NCBI GenBank assembly: GCA_003254885.1
Contig: QANT01009226.1
Coordinates: 1 to 64,000, forward strand
Length of the DNA: 64,000 nt
Direction of reading: 5' to 3'
Source of the DNA: Purshia tridentata
Taxonomy: Eukaryota > Streptophyta > Magnoliopsida > Rosales > Rosaceae
The translations under genes were made by a program, and so were the position numbers. Below the pieces are notes generated by a model. It had not been told where the DNA came from. It ran no database searches and saw only the letters and a list, made by a program, of their open reading frames with translations. Positions 26,128 through 38,613 of the stretch are shown here, piece by piece. The first letter of the stretch is position 1, and every line of letters starts with the position of its first letter.

Positions 26128-29102
26128 TTATTGATCCTAATTTCCAATCAATTTTTCGACATTATCTACATGAAGTAATGGCCAGTCACGATTTTGATCA
26201 TTTATATAGGCTGCTTTTCTTCTTTTGGCGTGGTCCATGGACCATATGGATACCTTCTATTTTTGACCTACCACATCCGGCCATCTCCACCATCTGATTA
26301 ATTTTCGAGATAATATTAATTAGCACGTGCCTCATTTGTACAATTTTGGTAGCCACTTTTTATTTATTTATTCCCTTCGATCTTTTTGATAGGAATTAGC
26401 TACTTTTATTAATCATATCTGTTTGGCTAGCCTTATAATATGGTTATATTATTATTTTTGGGTTAATTATATTCTGCACCTAGTCAGTTTATGGGTTTTG
26501 TGTAACATTGTAGAGTTTATAATTCTAATGATAAAGAATTTATTCTTATACAGTTACATTTAAAATTCGAGGTCGTATATATATATATCCTATATTGGTT
26601 GATAAATTAGAAAAATAAAGTTGATTGGGTCATTTTCACCAATTGGTGTCAAGCCCACCAAATAGAAGTCTTTGTTTTTCCAATTTTCTTGTTGTGGGTC
26701 TTTTGTGGGTTCTAGATCAATTTTGATTTCTTGTAGGAATCTTATTAATGTCGCCCAAATTGACTGCGACTATTAAAGTAACCGCCATGAATGAATGAGC
26801 AAATACAACAAAAGATTGATTGATACTGATGAATATTCAATATTCAAAATAAATATTTTTTGGTCCACATCAAAAATTCACTTTTTCTATGTTTATTTCT
26901 CCACCCACGTACGTACACTTCACAAAGCCATGTCGTCGTATGTGCTTGCTGGGTGGTTGAGGTTCGAATTCGATGCATTTAATTAAGTAATCTATGGATT
27001 AAACTTTAAACCCTGCATTTGTCTTCATCTGGTTGGAAATTCCAAGGCTTTAGTCAATCACTTTTCTATATGGAAAATCTGTGTGTGAGCTTTTTTGAGA
27101 CGGCGGTTTTGACTCTAGCATGCAGTTGTTCAAGACCATATATATTATATAGTCTTCTTCTTCTTTTTTTTTCCTTTTTAATTTAATTTCATGAACCTTC
27201 TAGGATTCTACTTCTACCTAATCTGATGCAAAAGAGAGGTAAGAGCTCCTTAAAAAACCACATGCAAAATCACATGTGGGTCAAATTTGAGTATAAGTGT
27301 ATAACTAGTTATAATTCTGTCCCTTAATTAAGATAAAAGTATAAAGTATAAATAAAAAATTGATACACATAAAAGAACGTACCATCGATCGTTTCATTTT
27401 CAGTTAAAATCAATTCTGGCAACTTAGGCCATTAAATGCTTGGTTTTCTTCAAACCATTGTTTGAACCATTTTCCATACATATTATCTTCATCCTCTTTC
27501 TCTCTCAGTCTCAATGATTGTGGCTATTGTAGAAGACCGAGCTAAGCAGCTTTTGGACTTTGAAGTATGCCCACTCCATAAGCACATACACCACAGGCTC
27601 GGATTCGCAAATTACACAATACACGTCTAGTTTTGGTGTGAAAATTAAATGTATATGTATAGTTTCTTAAATTTAGTCCTAAATGATGTGGTAATCTAGA
27701 TTTACGTTCACAATTATTTTGAGATTTATTTATTTACAATAAGTAAAATTCTAATACATACACTGTCGCATTATTTAGAATCCAAATTTGATATACAAAT
27801 TTAAGAGTTTTCTCAAATTCAATTCCTCCAACAATTTAGTCACGAATTTTATCTTTTTTCAAAGAGAAAATATATAATTGTAATCAATATATAGATCGAA
27901 ATTTTTTGATTCTTAAAATAAGGATGGACCAAAATCAGAATAGGGTGATTATAATTAATCTGCAAATGATTCTAGTTGGGTAGAAAGGTTAATTTGATTA
28001 ATAATTGATGTGACAAATGATTTAGTAAATAAATAATGAGATATACAAAATAAATCTGACATAACAAAATCCATATCAGTAAGCAAATACATAAACTATG
28101 ACCCACTAAGCCCTTGGTGTTTTCGAAATGGTGAGGGTGAATGGGTAAAGGTTATGATTAGGATAGATTTTGGGTTTAATTCCCTCCAATGTTAAATATA
28201 AAAAAAAATTTGACCCACTGCCATAATTTGTTAGCCAAGACTTGAGCTTCAATGGACATTGTAAACCATAACCTCCATAAATCATCTGGGTCTATTTGTA
28301 GATGTGCCACATCACTGGAAATAGCAGGAGCTTCTTCTTATGGCGAAGGAGCCCAGCAATGTCCATAAATCTTATAGCTCCATCCAATGTAAAAATAAGT
28401 CCAGAAAGGAAAAAAGAAATTAGAAAGGGTGAAATATTGCACGTTTCAAATAATTTTCTAAATTTCCTTAAGGAAAATGCAGTAATACCCATTTTATTTT
28501 TTTGAAAAAATGATAATTGAATTGCATTTCAGATGTTGAGCCCCTTGGGATTGATTATTAGAAAGGCATCCTCTCTTTTCACCAGTAGTATTAGAAAATG
28601 ACTTGAAAGTATTTCATGTCATTGCAACAGAGAGCTTGAAGTATGATTTTCAAATGCATATCATTTCTGTACGAAGAAGGCAACAACTAAAGTAGTAGTA
28701 GACTAGTAGTAGCAATTCATAAATGATATTCTAACCCTTTTTTTGTTAAATAAAACGATATATAACATTGACCTTGGTGACATAGAAACTGTAGCTGAAC
28801 ATTTAACAATCAGCTAGGGTGAACCCAGAAAGTTGTAAAAAAAACCTCCATCCTTCCAAATTGCCCCTTTGAACACAAAAACTTCACTACACCCATGCCA
28901 TATATAGTGATTAGTAATAACAATTTACAAGGAGAGCAAGTGATTCTGAACCGAAGGCTTCCTAAACACTTTTATGTGTGCCATTTCTAATTTCAACATA
29001 CCAACTGATGAGAAGAATGCAGTAGCTGGTCCCCTAGAGCATTGAATCCCGCCAAAGAAAACAAGGAAAACTTCATTCTACAATTTGAAGCCATCTGAAC
29101 AT
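26128..29102. other. Intergenic region between bHLH and RECA3
   Basis: No gene could be supported. It contains the 3' UTRs of the two convergent neighbours. Frames are short and AT-rich. I found no clear terminal repeats or target duplications by eye. Confidence 0.6.
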
Positions 29103-32100
29103 TTACGCTTCAACTGCTGTAACTGCATCTTCATCGGTTGAATCAGGTGAAACAATTTCCTCTATAGGACCTTCACCCATTGGTTCTGTTTCTGCTTCCT
29201 TATCTGTCACAACATCAACTAGCTTCTCCCTGAGCTTCATTGTAAGTTCTTCCAAAACAGTATTATTCTCAGACAAAAAGCTCTTCAAAGCATCCTTGCC
29301 ATGGAAAGTTTTACCATTAAAACTGTAATGTGAACCAGCCTTTGTGATAAATTTGTGTTTCAGTCCCAACCCTATGATCTCCGATTCACGACATAGACCC
29401 CTGCCAAACTCAAGCTCTAACAGGACAGTTCTGAATGGGGGAGCAAGCTTGTTCTTCACAATCTTCACTTGAATTTGACTTCCTAAAGTCTGCACAGAAA
29501 AATAATTTCTTTCAAAAGGATGCATCAACAACATAATAGCTAATCCTTCAAAAGGCAAAGGGCACTTAGGAGGAGGGGGAGGGCTAGTTCCAAAAGTTAT
29601 CAGGTGTGCAAGACATATAAGCCAAGAATGAACTAAGAGCTTTGCAATCACTTCTACAACTACCAATGGAGTGATACTGTGTAAGCAACATTGAGCTGCT
29701 CGTCTTTCACATTACTTATCACACCCTTACTAGCTTAGCTGCCAAAGAAGACCAAAGAACAGTGCTTGAGACTTGAAAACAGTTATTTTCCTAAGGATGT
29801 TTTCAACCAGATATGATGACTGGATGGCCTAGTGAGAGTAGCCTAATTAAAGCCAAGAAAATTTTCAGGATATCAATAAATGGTATTCAACACCAATTTA
29901 AATTTTAATATATACCATAAGCATAGGTGACGGCTATAATGGAAACTACCTCTCTCCAAAAGAAAGTTAAAATTCATGGACAAATGGTTACCTCTTCACC
30001 CTTCTTGAGAAGCCCTATTCTCCTGATATTAAGGCGCACTGAAGCATAGAACTTTAATGCATTGCCGCCACAAGTAACTTCAGTGGGCCCCCCAAATCCT
30101 CCAAAAGTAGAAATCTTTGACCTCACCTGATGATAAACCCAATCAATTGGAGAAGTCTGATCTTCAAACAGATATCCACATCTTTCAATGAAATTGGAAG
30201 ACAACCAAACTATCAAATTACTTTTTCAACAGAAAACCCAGCAAATTCCAAAATTTGTTCAGGTTTAGCCTATGTACAAAATTAAAACCACCCAAGTTGA
30301 AGTGGACCTGTCTATATGAAATTCATAAAAATAAAAACTCTGTAGGTCATTCAGATTGTATCAGATGAAATTTGAAACCCAAAGCTGATACCTGATTCGT
30401 GAAGATTAATACTGTCTGTGACAGAGATAAAGAGTGACTCAATTTGCGAAGTGCCTGACTCATTAATCTAGCCTGCAGCGCCATATGAGCATCACCCATC
30501 TCACCATCAAGTTCACTCTTAGGCACAAGGGCAGCTACCTGTCATTATATGGCAACCATTTCATCTACCCAGAAAAGTTACTGTGCAATGTATAAGAAAC
30601 AAATTCTGTCCGAGAAAGTAAAATCTATAAAAGCGTCTTGAGATGATATGAGGGGGGAAAAAAGAACATCTGAGAAGAACCAAAACCAACAAACTAAAAA
30701 GATTTTCGATCACATCGAGCATGTGCAAATAAGAAAGAACTGACCTAGATATTTTACCAAGAGAATACATCGTTAACAGAAAAGCACCTTACTTACACTG
30801 TCAACAACAACAACATCAACTGAACCGCTCCGAATTAGAGTGTCGACAAGACTGAGGGCTTGTTCACCACAATCAGGTTGCGAGAGAAGCAGATTCTGAG
30901 TGTTTACCCCAATAGCCTGAGCCAGTGAAGGATCAAGAGCATGCTCAGCATCAACAAAAACACAGTAACCTACATAAAGTGGCATTAAACAAGGAACTCA
31001 AAATCATGACAGAATCCAAATGCAAAATCATCAACAGAAGATAAAACTTGTAAGCTTGACATTAAAAGATACTGCAAGTTGTAACCCATGCTGAAAAATG
31101 GTCCCAACCGGTCCATCATTAGTAGATGTATCAAAACAGGACAATTTACACCGTCCTACGACCTTAATTGATATTATGAATCAAAGATAGTTATTCAATA
31201 TGCAAATGCAAAGCTTCACTTCAACATTTCAAGCTAATATATCAGAGGAATCTACTAATATAGTAAAATGGCTAGATCAGCACACAGATAAAATCAGGGT
31301 TTAGGTGGGGTAGATGCAGGGGCAGAGCCAAAGGGGTGGATAGAGCCTCAAATAACTTTTTTATAGGAAAACCAGCCAAACAACTCTTCTAATCATTAGC
31401 AACTCAGGAAATGATTTGGAAACTCGCATTCAGAAGTTAGTATGTGTGTGTGCACATGCGCAAGTACCACATGCACAAAGAATAAAACAACAGAAAGAAA
31501 GAAGGAAAAGGAAAGTGCATCTCTCACATACGATAGCCAACTATTTTTTTATAAATGAAGTGCAATATGTTAATTTACCACCAAATGATCGGAATAAAGG
31601 CCATAAATATGGAAGTGCTTTATCCAAACCATGTTTATTAATGCTGTAAGTTAAAAATAATACTCTGGGAACTTATAATACAACCTCCTTGCTTCTGTGC
31701 TTCGGCTATTACATGTAGGGCAAGAGTAGTTTTCCCAGAAGCCTCAGGACCATATATCTCCACAACACGTCCCTACAGAATTCAATGAAGGCATATCACA
31801 GGCAGCGAATACATATTCCACACAGAGATATAAGGTCAAATCTGCCTGTCTTGTGCCCTATGCACAGAAACATGCACATATGATCAAGGCTATGGGTTCC
31901 CAGCAATAATGACCCTAAACATTCCAGTGATTGATTTTGCAAGATACCTTTGGAAATCCACCGGTTCCCAGCGCTAAATCCAGGGCAAAAGAACCTGTGG
32001 AAACCACTGGGACGTGTCTAGGAGAGACAGACCGACCGAGCCACATTATAGATCCTTTTCCAAATGAGGAGGTAATCTGGTCCAGGGCTTGCTGCAGGGC

Positions 32101-32927
32101 TAACTCTTTCTTGGACATATTCTCTTCACAGGAGTCACTTCCATCTGACTTAGATTTTCTTCTACCTTCAGATAGCATTTGAAACTTTTTAATCATTATG
32201 GGGCACAAACAGTGTTTTATGCCAGAACATACTCCAAGAGAATCATTAATTTTTTAAATAACTTTAAAAGAAGAATTTGAAGATAAGGGATAATAGTCAT
32301 TCTATTATTACATGTTTCTATACTAATGGGATAAATTTCACCCTATCAAGAAGATAATTCATGCTATGCAACAATAGGGTCATAAAGGTTTACTACAACA
32401 TCACTCTCTGCTTTGGTCCCCGTTTTTATTTTTTTCCCATTAACAAGAAAATGCAGTATTAATAAATACATTTAAAGCTTCCTTATAAAATGTCCAAACT
32501 CATTCAAAATAAATAAAAATCTAACATTTCACAGAGAATGTTGTTGAAGGCATGAAGAATCAGAACAAAAGAGTATGGGGAAAATTGAAGCAAGCACCTT
32601 TAGAAGAAAAATTGCAAAACTGAGAAGATGTCCCCAATATTCCTCTCCTATAATTCTGCAAACAAAACAAAACAAAATAAATAAATAACTAAAAAAATGC
32701 AAAAAGCTCAGAAGGTATAGTATTTTCTTAGCTTTCCTGGACCCATTAAGTATTTACATTAAGACACCGTTTTTATGAATTTCCCAGGAACCGAACAGAA
32801 AGCTAAACTTTATGCGATTTAAATAAGCAAAAAGAAAACTTTCTTGTTTACAATTGAAGAAATGGTAAACCTGTGGTGGGAATAGAAAGCGTTTTATATT
32901 AAGAGTGTTGCGGAGAAGCTTCGCCAT
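29103..32927 (-). CDS. RECA3: Organellar RecA recombinase, RECA3-like (mitochondrial)
   Basis: ATP-dependent strand-exchange protein of bacterial type. Arabidopsis RECA3 acts in mitochondria, where it suppresses recombination between short repeats. Exons in transcription order: 32927-32871, 32655-32598, 32165-31948, 31772-31685, 30969-30797, 30538-30392, 30126-29992, 29489-29103; 420 residues. The N terminus ([14 protein letters not shown]) is Arg/Lys-rich without acids, as expected for a mitochondrial presequence. Walker A is GPEASGKT at about 119-126, Walker B ends VVVVDS at 193-198, and the NQVRSK / [21 protein letters not shown] region forms the L2 part. The acidic C-terminal tail resembles that of RECA3. 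Exon 3 uses the plain acceptor CTGAAG, chosen because it restores [10 protein letters not shown]. Chloroplast RECA1 and dual-targeted RECA2 are less likely. Confidence 0.92.
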
Positions 32928-34105
32928 AGGTAACAACCTCCAACTTCGAAACCTCCGGCCGCACCCCAGCTTCTCCAGAATCACACTAGAGAATAGCTAA
33001 GCAAAGTAAAAATTAATAATAAAAAATGGGTCAAGCCATGCATATATATGCAATGGCAAAGAGAGTGTGTTCGGGTTTTAGGGTTTAGGGGTTTTGCTTT
33101 CCCTCCTTTTTGAAAGCGCGAGTATCGCAGAGAGCAGAGAGAGAGAGTGCCAGAGTGGAAGGAGACCCGATTGCGTGTGCGTATGGGCTGGGTCTGTCAG
33201 AACTTTGTAATGGACTTTCTATTTTCTAAGAAGACTGGGAATGTTGACCGTGCAATCGCAGCAATCGTGAATCGTGATCGAAAAGGTGACGACCCATTTA
33301 ATTATAGTGGGCTTCGTAAAATCTAACTCTAATTTTCATTTATTAGTAATGTTTCATAATAATTTTATTAAAAAAAATAGAGTGAAAATAGAGAAATTGG
33401 TTAATCTTATTGAATTATTACACATGAATCTATGCTGTGGTATGAAAAAATGGATCCATCAGAATTGGCGTATTAAGAATATATTTGTTCATCACATACC
33501 CAAAAAACTTCCACATTTTCCCTCGATTAGGAAATTAGTAGGTGATGAAAAGATTGCATTAAATGTGCTTAATGATAAAACTTATTTTTGGTTTTCATTG
33601 AAAACAAAGTAGTGCCATTTGCTCAACACACCAAAGCGAGACCCACTCCTTTTTTCTTCTTCCAATCCCTAAACTATTGTCACCAGGACAATGAATATAA
33701 CTAAACAATCAGCTGATCAACATCTATTAATTTACCAACACAAGGGATACGGATAAATTCATGGTAAGATACAAAAGGACCAAAAAGTACACATGATTAA
33801 TAAATCACTAAAAACATTGTCCATGAAATTCCAGCATATGCTTTTCAACAAATCACAATGCATCCCAACCATCTTGATCACGTTCCCTCTAAACCAACAT
33901 GGAAAAATAAAGAAAAAAAATTAAAAGGAAAAGAACTCCCAACTATCACTCTATCATATAACATAAGGCGAAACCAAAAAAAATATATTGAAGTGATGAA
34001 GCATCATACAAAACTGCCCAACAACCCTTTTCTATCCAAAAGACTGAAGGTCCAATGAGAACTCCCAGCTAATCAATCACATCTTTCTGCAACAACCATA
34101 TTCTT
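32928..34105. other. RECA3 promoter and spacer to NAP1
   Basis: GA-rich stretch around 33120-33150 just upstream of the RECA3 start, then AT-rich spacer. A 112-codon plus-strand frame at 33274-33612 is Lys/Asn/Ile-rich, has no recognisable domain, and is not called as a gene. Confidence 0.55.
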
Positions 34106-37100
34106 CTACTGCTGTTTGCATTCTGGGGGTCGCTCGCCCTGTTGGCCGTCTCCAAGTTGTGCTCTTCCACTCTTCTGCATTACATAAGACCAAGTGATCA
34201 GGACATGCATACAAAAGTCACTTTTTGATACAGTGAAACAAAAAGATTATAGATAAGTAGGTAACAAGGAAATGACCAAGTACTATACCTTATGACCAGA
34301 TGATACCTGCAGAAGCAGTCCAACAATGCGAGAATAATAAGAATCATTTCAAGCTTCAAATAATTGAAAAAAGAAAAAGAAAATGCAAGTGGAGATAGCT
34401 AATCCAAATTTTAAAACTACTGTACCTTCTTTTTGGTTTTGCCTTCATCTTCATCTTCATCGTCATCATCATCCTCCTCTTCTTCATCCTCATCCTCCTC
34501 TTCATCATCATCCTCTTCAATGTCTTCGTCTTCATCATCTTCCAAGTCCCCAAAATCATCTCCCTGGATAGCCTCACCAGTAAACCATGAAACAGCATGG
34601 GGGATGATCTTGTCTCGGATGGTTGACCTAAAAAAAAAATTACCAAGAACAGAAGAAATAAGTAAACATAGTACTCAATTATGAAATTCCCTAGTACCCA
34701 GCAATAGCAGAATTCAAAAAATTTAAAAGAACACCACATCATTCAGAGACTTCAAACAAACTAGAAGGAAGCATCATCATAATAACAATTCAGAAATCTG
34801 TCTATAGGTAGAATTTAAGAACTCACCCAATGTCATAATCTTGTTCCATCTGGTTCTGGAGTTCCTCAGCCTGTTGGAAAGAAGAATAAATAACACACTA
34901 CAGAATCAAATATCTTTAAAAGAACATAAAGAAGACTTTCTTACAGCATCTTCATCAATATCTTCATCATCCTCGGGGACTTGAGGTGGACTAAAAAAGT
35001 TGAAGAAACTTTCACAATTTTCAGTTCTAGTGATTGGCTTAGCATTCTTAGATCCCTTCTTAGGCTTTTTCTTAAGGAGCTTCTGTGTCAAGCATTTCGA
35101 AGGATACCATTCAATCTCCGTCCTACAGAGTGACAGATGACAGCCAAAGTATAGTCAAAGTAAGTTCGACCAACCATGCACAGACCTTCTTGGTAACAGA
35201 AGAATAAGAAACTGAACTGTTTAACATAAAGGCAAGATAGGAACCAAACTTACCCTATTGCTTTCTCTAGAATAGGTTCATCTTCGTCAATCATGTGATA
35301 TGTCTTCGTCAAGACAGAGTTTTTGAAATAGGGATTGGTGTCAAAGTAGAACTCAAGTTTGAACCCCTTAGGATTATCTATCCTAAACCACTTGATGTCT
35401 CTAAGATATTTAAGAGCTCCTTCATCACGCTCTGAAATCTGTTTCAGAAAAAAAATAAAAAACCAGTTAATTTGACATACAACTATCCAAACATCAAGCA
35501 TGAGAAACATTATGAAAAACTGGTTACCTCCTCAGCTAGCACTTCATTGTTTTTCATTGCATTGAGCCAGAAATCAGGCACTCCTTTCTCTGCAAAAATA
35601 CAAAAGCAGAAATGAGAAACTAATAGTTGCCATGAAATATATAATAAAAAAATAAAGGCCTGCATTATCAAGAGTGAACCTTCAGCAGCTTTATCCTCTT
35701 GATTTGTTGCTGCTTCAGTAGTAACTCCCTCAGCTTCAACAACACCATTTACAATCTCAAATCGCTGCGAAGGGACCATTACAATTTCTTTAAAAAAACC
35801 AAAGAAAGGTAAATAAATGATAATAAGCTAATCATTCTAAAAATTTCATGGATCAGCCATCTATAATGCAGTGAAAGACACGCTGTCAATGACAACACAA
35901 GCCAGAGGACCCACTGAGACCTCAGTTTCATGAGTAGTGGCAAGCCACTAAACAACTTAGTCTTATGTGTTAGTGCTACAAAGGCATCAAGTTGGTTTAC
36001 AGAATCCAAAAAAGAACATTCCATGGAAGAAACCCTTTATGTTTCAAAATTCAATAGCTAAAATAAAAAGCATGAATATATACTGATATATAGTATAAAT
36101 ATATTTTTAAAAAATATGTATACACATATGCTCAGTGAAGTATGCAGACCAGCAGGATACCTTGGAGTACAGAGGTTGATACAATTTCTGATACTTGGCT
36201 TCAAGTGCTGCTCTCTCCTCGAAAAACTTGGCCTCCAATTCATCGTGTTGGGTCTGCAAGTTAAAAAAGCCTCAATTTACTTCACATTCTGAAATACCAT
36301 ATGCACTTTTTCAATCTTAAACAAATAATAGGAGGATGATCAAAGAAGTTGCATTCAGAAAATAGAACAACCAGGGTATGAGATATTAACAAAAAAACTT
36401 CGCTAATAATGTTTAACTACACAAGAAATACATGATATTAATCAGAACTAATATCAACAACGTAGACTCATACTGATGTAACAGTTGTAAGTTAAGTCAA
36501 TCAACTAAACAAAGTTGATAATACAAAAGTATCAAAACACATCAAAACTCTGAGTAATCCAGTAAAGCAAGGAATTACAACTACAAGCTCCAAAGCACGA
36601 GAGGGAATCATACCTGGATCTCTCTAAGAACATCAACCCGTTTTCTGACGTTGGGCGTTAGGCTCTCGAGGATATCGGAGTGTTGCCCAGCTAAACTCTG
36701 TATCTTATTCTGACAGCACAAAAACCCCAACTCTATCAGCCAAACAAACACTTAACCGCGAAAAAGAAATAAATAAATAAACTGAAAAACTATTCATCTA
36801 AAACAACAAAAATTGAAGAAATAATGAATACTTTCAAATTTCATAAGATAATTAACAGAACAATAGTGTACTGTTTGGTTTCCAAGAAAAAAACATTGTG
36901 AAGCTACAGTTGAATGGTTACTGGGGATAAGGTTACTGACCTTGAGAGCATTAACGAGGCCAGCTCGATCCTCTTCGTTCAGAGCTGTAGACACAAAAAT
37001 CAAAAGCAGTGTAAGATAACCACACCAGATTAAAACCATGACAAACACGTAGAAACAAAAAAAGAGAGCGACAGAGAGTACCACCAGAAGTGAGATCGGA

Positions 37101-37130
37101 CATGTTGATGCTGTCCTTGTCGTTGCTCAT
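34106..37130 (-). CDS. NAP1: Nucleosome assembly protein 1 (histone H2A/H2B chaperone)
   Basis: Histone chaperone that shuttles H2A/H2B and assembles nucleosomes. Exons in transcription order: 37130-37082, 36984-36941, 36709-36614, 36253-36161, 35764-35680, 35589-35528, 35438-35254, 35122-34945, 34870-34827, 34627-34426, 34306-34289, 34174-34106; 374 residues. The long dimerisation helix lies near the N terminus ([20 protein letters not shown]), followed by the NAP core ([31 protein letters not shown], then FKLEFYF and [12 protein letters not shown]). A nuclear-signal-like KKKPKKGSK sits in the core, and a long Asp/Glu tract is near the C terminus. The protein ends CKQQ, a CaaX-type box known to be farnesylated in plant NAP1. 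Exon 11 is an 18-base micro-exon. Gene order suggests the NAP1;3 member. Confidence 0.94.
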
Positions 37131-38613
37131 TCTGATTTGCAGAAAGAGTGAGTGAGAGACAGAGAGAGAGGAGGAGGAAGAAAGCGGCAAAGCTAAAACC
37201 CTAGAAGCGGTGTGAAGGTGGAAAAGGGTAAAGAGAGAGAGGTTTCAAAACGTGGCCTCCGTCAAATCCTTTCTTCCATTTTATAAAACCTAACACCTGG
37301 TCTCTTTATTATGGATGGTACTAGCGATACTGCTGCAGCCAATTTTTTATTTTTTATTATTTTAAATTTTTATTGGGCTGGGCTTCGTGGTCCATAGTTA
37401 GGCCCAATGTCACGTCAATGATTTGTGCCAGAATGTGTCCGACTGGAAATCAGAATGAGTGACGCGCATGTCTCAGATTTGGGAGCGTTGGAGAGACTTT
37501 CATGAGTTTGTTGGAATTCCATTGAAGGAGTTATTGTGCGAGACATGAGAATTGAATGTAGGAGGGAAGGAAATAATCATTAGTGATGCAATCATAAATA
37601 ATTTACCCTTAAACTAATGTAAAGAGTTGATTTCACGTGAATAATTTTGATAATTTATTATACGCTCCGATATACGCACTTGTTATATTTAAATTTTTTC
37701 TCTTATTTTATTTAAAAAATATTGTATATAATCGTTGTATACAACATCTTTCTCACATTTAATACTTTGCATATTAGTCACATTAGTACGTTATCAATTT
37801 TGTAAATGAAAAAATGTATACAAAAGTTGCATACAAGAATTTCTCATTCTTACATAATAAGTATCATTTGAGAAAAGGAAATGAAATAAATGTTGCATAC
37901 CAAATGTGATAAAGTTCTAGATTATACAAGATCTTAGTTGTCTCATAAATATGGTAAGTATTAAATTATAGAAAGCCTATTAAAAAAAATTGGCGATTTG
38001 ATGGCTTGCATGTATGTTTTAAGTATTAATACTAGTTAGCGAGAACTCATACTCTAGTGATAAAACACTTCTCTCAACACTCATTGACAGTTAGAATTAT
38101 GAAACGTGTAAAACAAAGTAAAGTAGAGACCATTACAATGAAAAATTGAAAATGAGAATGAGGTAATAACAGAGGTTGCTGAAGTTCATTCCATAAACTA
38201 AATAAAATGAAGCATCCCATACTCTCCCAACGTCTGGCCAACATCATCAAGGGGACAGATTTACACACATAACATGTGCCACCTTCCAGTTTATCATGAA
38301 CGTAATGAAGAAAGTCTCTTCATTGCAATGATACCATTGTTAAAAAAAATAAGAGAAAAATTTATTTCTTTTTGTCCAGTAGCCAGTAGGTTGAGGAACA
38401 AGTAGTAGAATATAATGATTGATCAACATGCATATTTACGAATTCCTAGTAATACATGTAAAATAAAATAAATAAAGTGCTTACCAAAAACAAAAAAGTA
38501 GTAATACTAGAGAAATTACATTGTGTGACAGTTAATATAAGCGGTGAAAATCACCGAGAGACTTTTAAAACCCAGTTTTATAGGGTTTCTGATGAGAAGG
38601 AGCCTCTGGAACA
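37131..38613. other. Divergent promoter region, NAP1 and CCCH gene
   Basis: A spacer of about 1.5 kb between head-to-head genes. A GA-rich leader of NAP1 lies at about 37140-37240. The rest is AT-rich and without a supported gene. Confidence 0.6.

Noticed and set aside
33274-33612. Plus-strand 112-codon frame upstream of RECA3
   Set aside because: Lys/Asn/Ile-rich composition expected of AT-rich DNA, no recognisable motif, no supporting promoter or splice context.
34430-34570. Ser-rich or His/Pro-rich frames on the plus strand
   Set aside because: Antisense of the GAT/GAA/GAG-rich codons of the NAP1 acidic tail.
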